Shown here: positions 8,234 through 17,797 of the stretch, one piece after another | Layout: each line of letters starts with the position of its first letter | Position numbering within the stretch: the first letter of the stretch is position 1 | Assembly: GCF_900086725.1 (NCBI RefSeq) | Contig: NZ_LT574836.1 | Location: 452,034 to 516,033, forward strand | Source of the DNA: Bariatricus massiliensis | Lineage (GTDB): Bacteria > Bacillota > Clostridia > Lachnospirales > Lachnospiraceae | Reading direction: 5' to 3' | DNA length: 64,000 nt | The notes under the pieces: generated by a model | Database searches by the model: none | Told to the model about the DNA's origin: nothing | The model's input: only the letters and a program-made list of their open reading frames with translations | Program-made: the position numbers and the translations under genes

Positions 8234-9145
8234 TTAAGATTCCTGATCTGCAACTATCCGCTCTAAAAGGCCGGGGTCAAAGTGATTTTCCCTGAGCATT
8301 TCAATTTCATACCGGTAAGGCGGATATGACTTTTTGGGCAGGGTGGGCGACGGTACATAAGGTGTTTCAAGTATTTTGGGCACAGACATAAAATCGGGGT
8401 GGTGGACTACATAGGAGAGCGCCTCAAATCCCAAAGCTCCGAATCCTAGGTTAGAGTGCCTGTCCTTGGCGGCGCCGGGGACATTTTTACTGTCATTTAT
8501 ATGGAAGACCGCTATCTGCTCTTTTCCAAGAATGCGGTCAAATTCATCCAACACACCGTCAAAATCGTGTATGATATCGTAACCGCTGTCACTTGTGTGG
8601 CAGGTGTCGAAACAGACACGCAGTTTGTCGTTATGGATGACGCCGTCGTAGATTCTTGCCAGTTCTTCAAAGCTTCTTCCAATCTCGGAGCCTTTGCCAG
8701 CCATCGTCTCAAGGGCGATGTGGCAGGGGGTGTCCTTGGTCAGGACTTCATTCAGCCCCTTGATAATCTGTGCAGTCCCCACCTCTGCTCCCTCGCCCAC
8801 ATGTGCGCCGGGATGTAGAATCAGGGTATGAGAGCGGCATGCTGCCGTGCGCTCTATTTCCAAATTCAAAAAATCGACAGCCAGCTGGTAAGTTTCTGGC
8901 TTCACAGCGTTTCCCAGATTGATGATATAGGGTGCATGTACCACGATTTCTTTGATGCCGTGCTCTGACATATAGTCCCAGGCAGCATCAATATTCAATT
9001 CACTGACAGCCTTGCGCCGAGTGTTCTGAGGCGCGCCTGTATAAAACATAAAGGTGTTTGCCCCGTAGGAGACGGCTTCCTTGGCGGAGCCGAGGAGCAT
9101 TTCTTTTCCACTCATTCCTACGTGAGAGCCAAGTAATAATTCCAT
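8234..9145 (-). CDS. nfo: Endonuclease IV (AP endonuclease)
   Basis: Zinc-dependent apurinic/apyrimidinic endonuclease of base-excision repair, 303 residues from the chosen start. The start is the ATG before ELLLGSHVGMSG, which has an AGGAGGA site; the open frame extends about 100 codons further upstream but that part has no family similarity. Metal-binding motifs are visible: GSHVGMSG, LILHPGAH, IALETMAGKG, VCFDTCH, FHINDSKN and DRHSNLG. It faces argS divergently; the two -35 elements are 9 bp apart. Confidence 0.93.
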   Translation of the reverse strand: MELLLGSHVGMSGKEMLLGSAKEAVSYGANTFMFYTGAPQNTRRKAVSELNIDAAWDYMSEHGIKEIVVHAPYIINLGNAVKPETYQLAVDFLNLEIERTAACRSHTLILHPGAHVGEGAEVGTAQIIKGLNEVLTKDTPCHIALETMAGKGSEIGRSFEELARIYDGVIHNDKLRVCFDTCHTSDSGYDIIHDFDGVLDEFDRILGKEQIAVFHINDSKNVPGAAKDRHSNLGFGALGFEALSYVVHHPDFMSVPKILETPYVPSPTLPKKSYPPYRYEIEMLRENHFDPGLLERIVADQES

Positions 9146-9182
9146 AGATTTTCCTCCTGAAATAATCTGATATTCACTGTAG

Positions 9183-9210
9183 ATTATACATGATTCTGAA
9201 AAAGAAGCAA
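9183..9210 (-). promoter_or_regulatory. Promoter for nfo
   Basis: On the minus strand, TTGCTT and TATAAT with a 16-bp spacer. Confidence 0.6.
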
Positions 9211-9219
9211 TATGAACGG

Positions 9220-9248
9220 TTGCACTTGGAAAAGGATTCCTATATAAT
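9220..9248 (+). promoter_or_regulatory. Promoter for argS
   Basis: TTGCAC and a perfect TATAAT with a 17-bp spacer, about 75 bp before the argS start. Confidence 0.75.
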
Positions 9249-9323
9249 AGAGAATAGTCTATCGTCGGAAAGTACAGTAATTTCTCGATGTGAATACTAA
9301 AATTAGAGAGGGACGGATATACA

Positions 9324-11090
9324 ATGAAGACAATCTTGGATTTAATAACGGATGAACTGGAGCAGGCGTTTGAAGAAGCCGGATATGATAAAGAATTGGC
9401 AAAAGTGACTTTGTCCAACCGCCCGGACTTATGTGAATACCAGTGCAACGGCGCTATGGCGGGAGCAAAGAAATATCACAAGGCTCCAATCATGATAGCC
9501 AATGATGTTGTGGAAAAACTTTCGTTAAATAATAGTATAAAAGAAGCGGAGGCGGTGAATCCCGGTTTCATCAATTTAAGGACGAACCCGGAATTTGTGG
9601 CACATTTCCTGAATCTTATGTCGGGTGATAAGAAGCTGGGCGTGGAAGAAGAAAAGACGCCCAAGAACATTATTATAGATTATGGCGGGCCGAATGTGGC
9701 CAAGCCGCTGCATGTAGGACATCTGCGCTCCGCGATTATCGGCGAGAGCCTGAAGCGGATCAACCGCTTTATGGGGAATCATGTGACGGGAGATATCCAT
9801 CTGGGCGATTGGGGATATCAGATGGGCCTGATCATCACAGAGATTAAAAAGCGTCAGCCTGAACTGCCTTATTTTGACGATGAATATACCGGAGAATACC
9901 CGGAAGAGGCGCCCTTTACTATCGGGGATCTTGAGGAGATATACCCGACTGCCAGCGCGTATGCCAAAGAACATGAGGAATACAGGGATGCAGCGCTTCA
10001 GGCTACCTTTGAGCTTCAGAACGGCAAGAGAGGTTATCGTGCGTTGTGGAATCACATTATGAATGTATCTGTCAATGACCTGAAAAAGAACTATTCCAAT
10101 TTGAATGTGGAGTTTGATTTGTGGAAGGGAGAGGCAGATGCCCAAAAATATATTCCCGATATGGTCGAACGCTTGAAAGCAGAGGGATATGCGCATCTGG
10201 ACGAGGGAGCTCTTGTCGTTGATGTCAAGGAAGATGCGGACACGAAGGAAGTACCTCCCTGCATGATTCTGAAGTCCGACGGGGCGGCGCTCTATGATAC
10301 GACAGATTTAGCTACTTTGGTGGAAAGAGAAGAATTGTTCCGGCCGGACGAGGTGATCTATGTGGTGGATAAGCGTCAGGAGCTTCATTTTGTACAAGTA
10401 TTCCGCTGCGCCAAGAAGACCGGAATCGTGCGCGAGGAGACGAAGCTTTCTTTTCTTGGGTTCGGTACGATGAACGGCAAGGACGGCAAGCCCTTTAAGA
10501 CAAGAGAAGGCGGCATCATGAGGCTGGAACACCTGATTGCGGATATTACGGGGAAAATGTATGAAAAGATTACAGACAACCGCACCGTATCGGATGAAGA
10601 GGCAGAAGCAACGGCGAAGGTTGTCGGACTTGCAGCCATAAAGTATGGCGATCTATCCAATCAGGCGTCCAAGGACTATGTATTTGACATCGACCGTTTT
10701 ATCTCCTTTGAAGGGAACACAGGCCCTTATATCTTATATACAATTGTACGAATTAAATCCATTCTTGCTAAGTATGAGCAGGCGGGCAATACAATTGATG
10801 ATACTAAGATTTTGGCTGCCCGGTCAGAGAGCGAAAAGGCATTGATGCTGGAAGCATGCAGGTTCAATAGTATGATGGAGACGGTTTATGAGGAATTGGC
10901 GCCCCACAAGATTTGCGCGTATGTCTATGAGCTGGCCAATGCGTTCAACCGCTTTTATCATGAGACAAAGATTCTTGCAGAGGAAGATGCGCAGAAGCAG
11001 AAGAGTTATATAGGTATGCTCAAACTGACAAGAGATATATTGAATACGTGTATTGACCTTTTAGGGTTTGAAGCACCGGAGAGAATGTAG
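9324..11090 (+). CDS. argS: Arginyl-tRNA synthetase
   Basis: Class I synthetase that charges tRNA-Arg, 588 residues. Parts in order are an N-terminal additional domain (to about residue 100), the catalytic Rossmann fold with the HIGH-type motif HVGHLR near residue 130, an editing-free insertion, a KMSK-equivalent region that reads GKPFKTREGG, and a DALR anticodon-binding domain (RFNSMMETVYEELAPHKICAYVYEL). It ends GFEAPERM, the usual ArgRS terminus. The first gene of a likely argS-alaX-CPBP transcript. Confidence 0.97.
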   Translation: MKTILDLITDELEQAFEEAGYDKELAKVTLSNRPDLCEYQCNGAMAGAKKYHKAPIMIANDVVEKLSLNNSIKEAEAVNPGFINLRTNPEFVAHFLNLMSGDKKLGVEEEKTPKNIIIDYGGPNVAKPLHVGHLRSAIIGESLKRINRFMGNHVTGDIHLGDWGYQMGLIITEIKKRQPELPYFDDEYTGEYPEEAPFTIGDLEEIYPTASAYAKEHEEYRDAALQATFELQNGKRGYRALWNHIMNVSVNDLKKNYSNLNVEFDLWKGEADAQKYIPDMVERLKAEGYAHLDEGALVVDVKEDADTKEVPPCMILKSDGAALYDTTDLATLVEREELFRPDEVIYVVDKRQELHFVQVFRCAKKTGIVREETKLSFLGFGTMNGKDGKPFKTREGGIMRLEHLIADITGKMYEKITDNRTVSDEEAEATAKVVGLAAIKYGDLSNQASKDYVFDIDRFISFEGNTGPYILYTIVRIKSILAKYEQAGNTIDDTKILAARSESEKALMLEACRFNSMMETVYEELAPHKICAYVYELANAFNRFYHETKILAEEDAQKQKSYIGMLKLTRDILNTCIDLLGFEAPERM

Positions 11091-11099
11091 AGGATTATT

Positions 11100-12266
11100 A
11101 TGACGGAAAAGATATTTTATAGAGACAGCCATCAGAAGGCATTTACGGCCACGGTTATCTCATGTGAGCCGTCAGGAAAGATGTTTGAGGTAGTTCTTGA
11201 CAGAACTGCCTTTTTTCCTGAGGGAGGAGGACAGGCGGCGGATACAGGTACGCTGGATAATGTACGAGTGACTGACGTGCAGGAGAGAGGGGAGTCTATC
11301 CTCCATATGACGGAGAAGCCTTTGGCGGCGGGAAGCAGGGTAAAAGGGGAAATCGACTGGGACAAACGTTTCTCCAGAATGCAGCAGCACACCGGAGAGC
11401 ACATCGTGTCAGGACTGATTCACAGCCGCTTTGGCTATGACAATGTGGGATTTCATCTGAACGATGAGATATGTACTCTGGATTTGAGCGGAGCTCTTTC
11501 AAAAGAGGAATTGGATGAGATTGAGTATGCGGCAAATGAAGTGATAGCCGCAAACCTCCCAGTGGAGGTGTCTTATCCGGACAAAGAGCAGTTAGCCAAA
11601 ATGGAATACCGCAGTAAGATTGAGATAGAGGGGCAGGTCCGCATCATCACCATCCCGGATGTGGACGTCTGCGCATGCTGTGCGCCACATATGAGCTATA
11701 CTGGAGAAATCGTACTGCTTAAATTTATTCAAGCACAGAATTATAAAGGCGGAGTGCGTATCACTATGGTATGCGGATTCAGGGCTCTTCGAGACTACCG
11801 GGCAAAAGAGGCAAGTGTGAAGTCGATCATGCGCAGTTTATCTGCCAAGGAGGAGTTGATTGCGGACGCGGTGGAACGCCTCAAGGACGAGTGTTTAGAG
11901 TTAAAGGGGCAGCTGGCTCAGATACAGAGAAAAATTCTCAAATACCGGGCCGGAGAGGTACCGGAGGACGAGGCGGTGGTCTGCCTGTTCGAACAAGAAC
12001 TTGCAGGAAACGGAGCCAGAGAACTGATGAATTTGATTCTTGACAGAGGAGCCGGCATCTGTGCGGTCTTTACAAGAGATACAAAGGAAGGTTACCGCTA
12101 TGTTTTAGGAAGCCGGTCGCAGGATGTGAGAGAATTGTGCAGAAGCCTCAACGCAGCCTTTTCAGGACGAGGGGGCGGTAAGCCAGAGATGACACAAGGC
12201 TCTGTGTCAGGAGTAGAAGAGGAAATCAGGGAGTTCATTTTGGGAGCGGCAGAAGAAAGGAAGTAA
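11100..12266 (+). CDS. AlaX-like trans-editing protein with DHHA1 domain
   Basis: A 388-residue relative of the editing half of alanyl-tRNA synthetase, lacking a catalytic synthetase domain. The N-terminal barrel (FFPEGGGQAADTG), the zinc-binding HTGEH near residue 98 and the second half-site CACCAPH match the tRNA(Ala) editing site that hydrolyses Ser- or Gly-tRNA(Ala). A coiled-coil stretch follows (about residues 240-290), then a DHHA1-like end (LNAAFSGRGGGKPEMTQGSV). It starts 9 bp after argS. The family call is firm; the exact tRNA substrate is inferred. Confidence 0.9.
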   Translation: MTEKIFYRDSHQKAFTATVISCEPSGKMFEVVLDRTAFFPEGGGQAADTGTLDNVRVTDVQERGESILHMTEKPLAAGSRVKGEIDWDKRFSRMQQHTGEHIVSGLIHSRFGYDNVGFHLNDEICTLDLSGALSKEELDEIEYAANEVIAANLPVEVSYPDKEQLAKMEYRSKIEIEGQVRIITIPDVDVCACCAPHMSYTGEIVLLKFIQAQNYKGGVRITMVCGFRALRDYRAKEASVKSIMRSLSAKEELIADAVERLKDECLELKGQLAQIQRKILKYRAGEVPEDEAVVCLFEQELAGNGARELMNLILDRGAGICAVFTRDTKEGYRYVLGSRSQDVRELCRSLNAAFSGRGGGKPEMTQGSVSGVEEEIREFILGAAEERK

Positions 12267-12270
12267 AAAA

Positions 12271-13152
12271 ATGCAGCAGAAACGTACAAGGAATCAATTC
12301 TGGTATTTGTTCGGCCCCTTATTGATAAAGTGGGTGATTGACTTTGTCGTGGAGGGGGCGGCAGGCGCAGCCTATATTGTATTGAACAGGTCAAGGCTGA
12401 ATCTGGGCGGCACACAGGAGAACTTGATGGAGCAGGCGATGAATTTGTCTTTAGAGCTGTCGCAGTATTCGGTGGAGATAGCGACGGTTTCTGCTGTGAT
12501 TACTTTGGCAGTGCTGGGGTATATATATCACCGTGACCGGGTAAATGAAAAGCAGAAGGGAATGGCTGCCCATCAGGAGATGCCCTTTTTCAAATATGGG
12601 GTGATTGCCGTGATGGGAATCGGTGCATGCATTGCCCTTAATAATCTATTGATTCTGAGCAGCATATCATCAGTGAGCCAGACTTATCAGGACACATCCC
12701 AGCTGATTTACCAGTCTCCGCTGTGGGTACAGATCGTCGGTCTGGGCATACTTCTTCCGATTGCGGAAGAACTGGTCTATAGGGGACTGCTCTATAAGCG
12801 TATGCGGGAGAATATGCCAGTGGTGATATCCATGGTATTTTCAGCGGTGATATTTGGGGTGACCCACGGCAATCTTGTACAGTTCATCTATGCAGGGGTG
12901 CTGGGCCTTCTGCTTGCGTACACCTATGAAAAGACGGGGACGCTCAAGGCGCCTGCCCTTCTCCATATAGTGATGAATTTAACTTCGGTTGTGGGGACAA
13001 AGGCAAAAATATTTGATTGGATGTTTACAAATATGTTCTGGTTAAGTATCAGCACAGCGGCTGCTGCGGCTGTTGCTGCGGCAATGTTCTTGATGATTCG
13101 TAATATTAAAGGGAATCAAGAAGAAGAGACGGACATGAAAAATAACGGATAA
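12271..13152 (+). CDS. CPBP-family intramembrane glutamic protease
   Basis: A 293-residue polytopic membrane protein with the Abi/CPBP (Rce1-like) motifs EELVYRG, FGVTHGN and a later HIVMN, in which glutamate and histidine residues form the membrane-embedded active site. Eight or so hydrophobic segments are visible. It begins 4 bp after the AlaX-like gene, so it is co-transcribed. Members process prenylated or bacteriocin-type peptides in some systems; no substrate is suggested here. Confidence 0.88.
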   Translation: MQQKRTRNQFWYLFGPLLIKWVIDFVVEGAAGAAYIVLNRSRLNLGGTQENLMEQAMNLSLELSQYSVEIATVSAVITLAVLGYIYHRDRVNEKQKGMAAHQEMPFFKYGVIAVMGIGACIALNNLLILSSISSVSQTYQDTSQLIYQSPLWVQIVGLGILLPIAEELVYRGLLYKRMRENMPVVISMVFSAVIFGVTHGNLVQFIYAGVLGLLLAYTYEKTGTLKAPALLHIVMNLTSVVGTKAKIFDWMFTNMFWLSISTAAAAAVAAAMFLMIRNIKGNQEEETDMKNNG

Positions 13153-13169
13153 TTTAGTAAAAGTTTCTG

Positions 13170-13198
13170 TTTACTTTTTGAAGGAAATGCTGTATAGT
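13170..13198 (+). promoter_or_regulatory. Promoter for gltBD
   Basis: TTTACT and TATAGT with a 17-bp spacer, about 50 bp before the gltB start. Confidence 0.65.
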
Positions 13199-13250
13199 GA
13201 TAAATCATAAAAGTAATCTATGGTATATCAATTCAGAAAGGGCGGAACTT

Positions 13251-16200
13251 ATGAGCAGGCAAAAATTGAATAGGCAATGCAGTTTATACGGCCCGGATTT
13301 CGAGCATGACAACTGCGGAATTGGTGCTGTTGTGAATATCAAGGGGCGTAAGACCCACGAGACAGTCACAGATGCATTGAAGATAGTAGAAAATTTAGAA
13401 CATAGAGCTGGCAAGGATGCCGAAGGTGAGACCGGAGACGGAGTTGGAATCTTATTACAGATATCCCACAAGTTTTTCTCCAAAGTCTGTAAACCTCTCG
13501 GCATCTTTTTATGTTCTGAAAAAGATTACGGGGTGGGTATGTTTTTCTTCCCTCAGGATGAATTAAAGCGGAATCAGGCAAAAAATATTTTTGAAGTCAT
13601 CACCGAAAGAGAAGGGTTAAAATTTTTGGGATGGAGAGAAGTCCCTGTTCATCAAGGGATATTAGGAAAGAAGGCGCTGGACTGTATGCCTTGTATCATG
13701 CAGGCGTTTATCGAAAGACCTGAAAAAATTGAGAGAGGGTTAGAGTTTGACAGAAGACTGTATGTAGTGAGGAGAATTTTCGAACAGAGTAGTGACGATA
13801 CCTATGTCGCTTCACTTTCAAGCCGTACGATTGTATATAAAGGGATGTTTCTTGTTCAGCAGCTCCGTATGTTCTATGAGGATTTACAGAGCCCTGAATA
13901 TGAATCGTCTATTGCAGTGGTGCATTCTCGATTCAGCACGAACACGAATCCCAGCTGGGAGAGGGCACATCCGAATCGTTATATCGTACATAACGGCGAG
14001 ATAAACACGATACGGGGCAATGCGGATAAGATGCGCGCAAGAGAAGAGAACATGGAATCGGAATATCTAAAAGGGGAATTGTATAAAGTGCTTCCGGCTA
14101 TCAATATTGAGGGCTCGGATTCGGCGATGCTGGATAATGCGCTGGAATTTATGGTGATGAGCGGGATGCCTCTTCCTCTGGCAGTCATGATATCTATACC
14201 AGAGCCGTGGGAGAATAATCGGACTATGCCTCAGAAGAAGAAGGATTTCTACCAGTATTACGCTACTATGATGGAGCCTTGGGATGGCCCTGCTTCTATT
14301 TTGTTTTCTGACGGAGAAATTTTGGGAGCGGTTCTGGATAGAAATGGCCTGCGGCCTTCCCGGTATTATATCACTGATGATGACAGGTTGATTCTTTCTT
14401 CAGAGGTGGGGGTTCTTGACATTGAACCTTCCAAGATTCTGGTAAAAGAACGTCTGTACCCGGGAAAAATGCTTTTGGTCGATACGGTGAAGGGAAAAGT
14501 GCTGGATGACGACGAGCTGAAAGATATGTATGCTTTTTCCCGGCCTTATGGTGAGTGGCTGGATAACAATTTGATAGAATTAGAAGCACTCAGGATTCCT
14601 AATCAAAAAGCAATCCAATACACAAAAGAAGAATGTCAAAAGCTACAGAAGGCATTTGGATATTCTTATGAGGAAGTAAAGACATCCATTCTTAATATGG
14701 CGAAGAATGGGACGGAAAGTATTGGTGCAATGGGGGCCGATAATCCATTGGATGTACTTTCTGAGAAACATAGGCCTCTGTTCGGATATTTCAAACAACT
14801 GTTTGCGCAAGTCACTAATCCACCGATTGATGCGATAAGAGAAAAAATCGTGACATCTGCCAGCGTTTATGTGGGAAAAGACGGCAACCTTTTGGAGGAG
14901 AAAGAAGAGAACTGCCGGATGCTGAAGATAAAGAATCCGATTCTAACAAATACGGATTTGCTGAAACTTAAGAACTTAAATAAAAAAGGGTTTAAAATCT
15001 CTGAGCTGTCTATTACTTACTATAAAAGCTCCAGTCTGGAGAAAGCTATTGAACATTTGTTTATTCAAGTAGACAGAGCCATAAGAGAACAAGTCAATCT
15101 GTTAATTTTAAGTGACAGAGGAGTAGATGAATACCATGTGCCGATACCTTCTCTTCTTGCCACAAGTGCCGTGCACCAGCATCTTGTCCGTACAAAAAAA
15201 CGAACGGCTGTCGCACTGATTCTGGAGACGGGGGAACCAAGGGAGGTCCACCATTTCGCGGCCCTTCTCGGCTATGGCGCTTCTGCGGTGAATCCCTATT
15301 TAGCTCATGAATCTATTAGGCAATTGATAGACACGAATATGCTGCAGAAAGATTACTATGCGGCAGTGGATGATTATAATGAAGCAGTCATTGGCGGTAT
15401 CGTTAAAATAGCTTCCAAGATGGGCATCTCCACGATACAGTCCTATCAAGGGGCGATGATATTTGAGGCGATAGGCCTGAGGACAGAGTTCATTGAGAAA
15501 TACTTCACAGGGACAGTGAGCCGGGTGGGCGGTATTGGAATTGAGGAGATTGCTTCGGATTACATGGAACATCATTTGGAAGCATTTGACCCGCTGGGAC
15601 TTACCGTAGATTTAACATTGAACAGTGAGGGACAGCATAAAGCTAAGAGCGGGGGTGAAAGGCATCTCTATAATCCCCGGACAATACATATGCTTCAGCA
15701 GTCGTCCAGACGTGGAGACTATAATATGTTCAAACAGTATACAAGGATGGTAGATGAAGAAGCGAAATATATTACACTGAGAGGGCAGATGGATTTTGCG
15801 TATCCTAAAAAAGGAATTCCGTTGTCGGAAGTAGAGAGTGTAGATACAATCGTGACACGATTTAAGACCGGAGCGATGTCCTACGGCTCTATTTCTAAAG
15901 AGGCACATGAGACATTGGCGCTTGCAATGAATACATTACATGGAAAATCCAATAGTGGGGAGGGAGGCGAAGATGTGGAGCGTCTAGACAGTGACAGATG
16001 TTCCGCTATCAAGCAGATTGCCAGTGGCCGGTTCGGCGTAACGTCCCGATATCTAGTGAGCGCAAAGGAAATTCAAATAAAAATGGCGCAGGGGGCTAAA
16101 CCGGGAGAGGGTGGGCATCTGCCCGGAATAAAAGTTTATCCATGGATTGCGAAAACACGGCATTCCACACCGGGAGTTGGACTGATATCTCCGCCGCCCC

Positions 16201-17786
16201 ATCATGATATTTATTCTATTGAAGATTTGGCACAGCTCATCTATGATTGTAAAAATGCCAATAAGGATGCGAGGATTTCGGTGAAACTTGTATCGGAGGC
16301 TGGAGTAGGGACTGTTGCGGCCGGAGTGGCTAAGGCAGGCGCAGGACTCATTCTTATATCCGGCTGTGATGGAGGTACGGGGGCGGCGCCGAGGAGTTCT
16401 ATACACAATGCGGGACTGCCGTGGGAGCTGGGATTGGCGGAGGCACATCAAACTTTGATTCAGAATGGCCTCAGAGAGCAAGTTCGTCTTGAAACTGACG
16501 GGAAATTGATGAGCGGGCGCGACGTGGCAATCGCAGCGCTTCTGGGGGCGGAAGAGTTCGGCTTTGCGACGGCTCCACTTGTGACAATGGGATGCGTCAT
16601 GATGCGGGTCTGCAATCTGGATACATGCCCTGTGGGAGTGGCCACCCAAAATCCTGAACTGCGTAAACGATTTACAGGCCGGCCGGAGTACGTAATAAAC
16701 TTCATGAAGTTTATAGCGGAGGAATTGCGTGAATATATGGCTAAGCTGGGAGTGCGCACCGTGGATGAGCTTGTTGGCCGTACAGATTTACTGAAGATAA
16801 GAGATGTCCCGAGTTCAAATCGTGCGGCAGTTTTGAATCTGTCTCCTATTTTAAATAACCCCTATGCGAAGCGGGAAAAGGGGATGATTTATCGTGCGGA
16901 GAAGGCCTTTGACTTTAAATTAGAAAATACGCTTGATTTTAAAGTGCTTCTAAAAGCACTTCGCCCTTCGCTGGAAAAGAAACAAAGAAAGAGCATGGAG
17001 ATAGATGTGAGCAACACGGATCGGGCCTTCGGAACGATGTTAGGCTCTGAGATAACAAGAATGTACCCGGAAGGGCTGCCGGAAGACAGCTTCGTACTAA
17101 AATGCCGGGGGGCCGGAGGACAGTCGTTCGGTGCATTTATACCGAGAGGTCTTACACTGAAACTTACTGGAGACAGCAATGACTATTTTGGAAAGGGACT
17201 TTCAGGGGGAAAACTGATTGTGAATCCACCTCAAGGAGTGCGGTACAGATCAGATGAAAATATTATTATTGGGAATGTAGCGCTCTATGGAGCTACCAGT
17301 GGAAAGGCTTTTGTGAGCGGAATTGCGGGCGAGCGGTTTTGCGTGAGGAATTCAGGGGCAACAGCGGTCGTTGAGGGCGTGGGCGACCATGGATGTGAGT
17401 ATATGACCGGTGGCCGAGTTGTGGTGCTTGGTAAAATAGGTAAGAATTTTGCAGCCGGAATGAGCGGGGGAGTAGCCTATGTTTTGGATATGGACAGTGA
17501 TTTGTATACAAAAGTGAATAAACAGCTTGTCAATATTGAGCGGGTCTCAGCAAAGCTGGATGTTACAGAGTTGAAGACCATGATTGAAGAGCATGTGGCA
17601 TATACGGCTTCGGCAATCGGAAAAGAAATTCTTGGCAATTTTAAAGAGTACCTTCCTCGATTTAAAAAAATCATACCTTATGATTATGAGAAGATGCTGA
17701 CATTGATATTTCAGCTGGAAGAAAAGGGATATAGCAGTGAGCAGGCCAGAATTGAAGCATTTTACGAAATGGCAAAGAATGGATAG
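13251..17786 (+). CDS. gltB: Glutamate synthase, large subunit
   Basis: Makes glutamate from glutamine and 2-oxoglutarate. The protein is 1,511 residues from the ATG behind AGGGCGG; an in-frame ATG 54 nt upstream lies at the promoter -10. Domains in order: class II glutamine amidotransferase with the nucleophile Cys22 (DNCGIGA) after a short cleaved propeptide, the central domain, the FMN-binding synthase domain with the 3Fe-4S cysteines in CVMMRVCNLDTCPVG, and a C-terminal GXGXG beta-helix (GGRVVVLGKIGKNFAAGMSGG). It is followed 11 bp later by gltD. Confidence 0.97.
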   Translation: MSRQKLNRQCSLYGPDFEHDNCGIGAVVNIKGRKTHETVTDALKIVENLEHRAGKDAEGETGDGVGILLQISHKFFSKVCKPLGIFLCSEKDYGVGMFFFPQDELKRNQAKNIFEVITEREGLKFLGWREVPVHQGILGKKALDCMPCIMQAFIERPEKIERGLEFDRRLYVVRRIFEQSSDDTYVASLSSRTIVYKGMFLVQQLRMFYEDLQSPEYESSIAVVHSRFSTNTNPSWERAHPNRYIVHNGEINTIRGNADKMRAREENMESEYLKGELYKVLPAINIEGSDSAMLDNALEFMVMSGMPLPLAVMISIPEPWENNRTMPQKKKDFYQYYATMMEPWDGPASILFSDGEILGAVLDRNGLRPSRYYITDDDRLILSSEVGVLDIEPSKILVKERLYPGKMLLVDTVKGKVLDDDELKDMYAFSRPYGEWLDNNLIELEALRIPNQKAIQYTKEECQKLQKAFGYSYEEVKTSILNMAKNGTESIGAMGADNPLDVLSEKHRPLFGYFKQLFAQVTNPPIDAIREKIVTSASVYVGKDGNLLEEKEENCRMLKIKNPILTNTDLLKLKNLNKKGFKISELSITYYKSSSLEKAIEHLFIQVDRAIREQVNLLILSDRGVDEYHVPIPSLLATSAVHQHLVRTKKRTAVALILETGEPREVHHFAALLGYGASAVNPYLAHESIRQLIDTNMLQKDYYAAVDDYNEAVIGGIVKIASKMGISTIQSYQGAMIFEAIGLRTEFIEKYFTGTVSRVGGIGIEEIASDYMEHHLEAFDPLGLTVDLTLNSEGQHKAKSGGERHLYNPRTIHMLQQSSRRGDYNMFKQYTRMVDEEAKYITLRGQMDFAYPKKGIPLSEVESVDTIVTRFKTGAMSYGSISKEAHETLALAMNTLHGKSNSGEGGEDVERLDSDRCSAIKQIASGRFGVTSRYLVSAKEIQIKMAQGAKPGEGGHLPGIKVYPWIAKTRHSTPGVGLISPPPHHDIYSIEDLAQLIYDCKNANKDARISVKLVSEAGVGTVAAGVAKAGAGLILISGCDGGTGAAPRSSIHNAGLPWELGLAEAHQTLIQNGLREQVRLETDGKLMSGRDVAIAALLGAEEFGFATAPLVTMGCVMMRVCNLDTCPVGVATQNPELRKRFTGRPEYVINFMKFIAEELREYMAKLGVRTVDELVGRTDLLKIRDVPSSNRAAVLNLSPILNNPYAKREKGMIYRAEKAFDFKLENTLDFKVLLKALRPSLEKKQRKSMEIDVSNTDRAFGTMLGSEITRMYPEGLPEDSFVLKCRGAGGQSFGAFIPRGLTLKLTGDSNDYFGKGLSGGKLIVNPPQGVRYRSDENIIIGNVALYGATSGKAFVSGIAGERFCVRNSGATAVVEGVGDHGCEYMTGGRVVVLGKIGKNFAAGMSGGVAYVLDMDSDLYTKVNKQLVNIERVSAKLDVTELKTMIEEHVAYTASAIGKEILGNFKEYLPRFKKIIPYDYEKMLTLIFQLEEKGYSSEQARIEAFYEMAKNG

Positions 17787-17797
17787 GGATGGTGTAT

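Noticed and set aside
8234..9448. Endonuclease IV with an additional 100 N-terminal residues
   Set aside because: The extra part crosses the nfo and argS promoters, enters argS and has no family similarity; the ATG at 9145 has a strong ribosome site.
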